In this document: in pieces, positions 4,772 through 5,644 of the stretch | How positions within the stretch are numbered: position 1 is the first letter of the stretch | How the letters are laid out: the number at the start of each line of letters is the position of its first letter | Assembly (NCBI GenBank): GCA_035265665.1 | Contig: DATFOK010000085.1 | Location: forward strand, 1-5,644 | Length of the DNA: 5,644 nt | Direction: 5' to 3' | From: DASUPK01 sp035265665 | GTDB lineage: Bacteria > Actinomycetota > Thermoleophilia > Solirubrobacterales > 70-9 | The notes under the pieces: generated by a model | What the model was told of the DNA's origin: nothing | Databases searched by the model: none | What the model saw: only the letters and a program-made list of their open reading frames with translations | Program-made: the position numbers and the translations under genes

Positions 4772-5644
4772 TCAATAGAACGCGCAGGTGCTCGCCAGCA
4801 CGAAGAGCACCGCGATCGGGCAGACCACGAGGCCGAACAGCGCCACGATCCACCGCCGCAGGAGGAGCGCACCCATCGCTGCCGCCATCGCGCCGATTCC
4901 CGTCACGGCCGCCACGGAATCGACCGGGTTCGTCCAATCGGGCGGGCTAGCGCTCGCGTCGCAGCCGGGCTGAGCGAGCACGAAGACCAGCGCGAACAGG
5001 CAGGTGATCGCCGTCAACCCGAGCGTGGCGAGCGAGAGCCATCCTGCGAGCTCCTGCATGCGCGAGCGCCGCACCTGCCCGGCCGTCCCGATGTCGATGG
5101 CGAGCTTGCCGGCCTGCATGAACAGCTCCATCACTCCATTCGCCTGCCCCTGCTGGGCCCAGCCCTCGGAGCGGCCGATCAGGGTGCCGGCGGCCGCGGC
5201 CGCCAGCAGCACCACGGGGATCATCAGCGTGGGTGCGGGCGGCGGCGCAACGGAGCTCCCGTCGGTGGCCAGTAGGAGGACGACCGCGCCGATCCCGAGC
5301 CAGACGCCTATCACCCCGAGGTTGCTGAAGGTCCGCAGCCACTCGGCGCGCGGGGTCGTACGCAGCCTGTAGGCGACGGTGAGCGCGACGATCGCGAGAA
5401 TCGCGGAGGCATAGAGCCACGCGCGCGAGGCGTACTGATCCTGAAGCGGCTCGGCGGCACGGTCGCGGGCCAGGTGCTCGCTCAGCCTGGCGTCGCGGCA
5501 CGAGATGTCGCTCTCCCGGCAATCGCTCGGGACGTCGGGCAGACGCGACTCGGTGTGGAGCAGATCGCCCGTGGCGAAGCCCAGGATGAGCGCGCAGAGC
5601 GCCAGGCAGACGAGCGTCTCTCGCGAGGGCGCGCTGAGGCGCAA
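4772..5644 (-). CDS. Seven-helix integral membrane protein of unknown function (start at window edge)
   Basis: The frame gives 290 residues. The first codon is a TTG occupying the last three bases of the window, so the gene may begin further out. Seven hydrophobic segments are visible: about 10-28, 73-91, 106-126, 138-157, 201-224, 241-262 and 265-288. With the N-terminus inside, the first loop (29-72) would be outside and carries Cys42 and Cys49 (C-x6-C), a plausible disulfide. Cys228 and Cys287 would also face outward. A longer, presumably cytoplasmic, stretch (158-200) contains an amphipathic part (GVMELFMQAGKLAIDIG) and a basic VRRSRMQE. I recognise no family, catalytic motif or transporter signature. 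The beginning has basic residues then a hydrophobic helix, as at a true N-terminus. It stops with TGA at 4774-4772, tail to tail with tRNA-Ala(TGC). Confidence 0.8.
   Translation of the reverse strand: MRLSAPSRETLVCLALCALILGFATGDLLHTESRLPDVPSDCRESDISCRDARLSEHLARDRAAEPLQDQYASRAWLYASAILAIVALTVAYRLRTTPRAEWLRTFSNLGVIGVWLGIGAVVLLLATDGSSVAPPPAPTLMIPVVLLAAAAAGTLIGRSEGWAQQGQANGVMELFMQAGKLAIDIGTAGQVRRSRMQELAGWLSLATLGLTAITCLFALVFVLAQPGCDASASPPDWTNPVDSVAAVTGIGAMAAAMGALLLRRWIVALFGLVVCPIAVLFVLASTCAFY

Noticed and set aside
4574..5275. 233-residue plus-strand open frame running through tRNA-Ala(TGC)
   Set aside because: It translates straight through the tRNA (GAIAQLGERRLCKPEGAGSSP-like artefact) and lies opposite the membrane protein.

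Overview
This is a 5.6 kb, very GC-rich window with strong G/C bias at third codon positions and two tRNA genes that lack an encoded CCA end. It fits a chromosomal segment of a high-GC actinobacterium. The style of the acidic low-complexity protein (N-terminus MGILDDAIREH) makes me lean towards Thermoleophilia/Solirubrobacterales, but that is inference from memory. I see no integrase, transposase, CRISPR array or phage gene.

Layout, left to right: (1) the 3' end of a Pro/Glu-rich gene that enters from the left edge (1-217, +). (2) A decayed YCII/DGPF-family gene remnant at 225-357 (+), shortened inside and frame-broken at a 7-bp tandem duplication. (3) tRNA-Ala(CGC) at 376-448 (-). (4) A membrane-bound diguanylate cyclase at 520-1854 (+): two transmembrane helices around an extracytoplasmic sensor region, then a GGDEF domain with signature GGDEL and an intact RxxD inhibitory site. 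(5) A 126-bp spacer with a small dyad. (6) A 424-residue, extremely acidic, proline-rich, probably disordered protein at 1981-3255 (+), with a helical N-terminus, three sets of internal repeats and a distinctive aromatic/acidic tail. (7) Glutamate dehydrogenase at 3252-4595 (-), convergent with the acidic protein gene; both stop codons lie in one CTAG tetranucleotide. (8) A 92-bp divergent spacer with a 7-bp dyad. (9) tRNA-Ala(TGC) at 4688-4760 (+). (10) A seven-helix membrane protein of unknown function at 4772-5644 (-), whose stop is 11 bp from the tRNA 3' end and whose start is at the window edge.

The genes do not form an obvious single pathway: c-di-GMP signalling, nitrogen/glutamate metabolism and alanine decoding sit side by side. 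The most notable points are the acidic modular protein, the CTAG double stop that leaves no room for a terminator, the two alanine tRNAs in inverted orientation around 4.2 kb, and the YCII/DGPF gene relic beside a tRNA 3' end. I found no clear evidence of a new multi-gene system.
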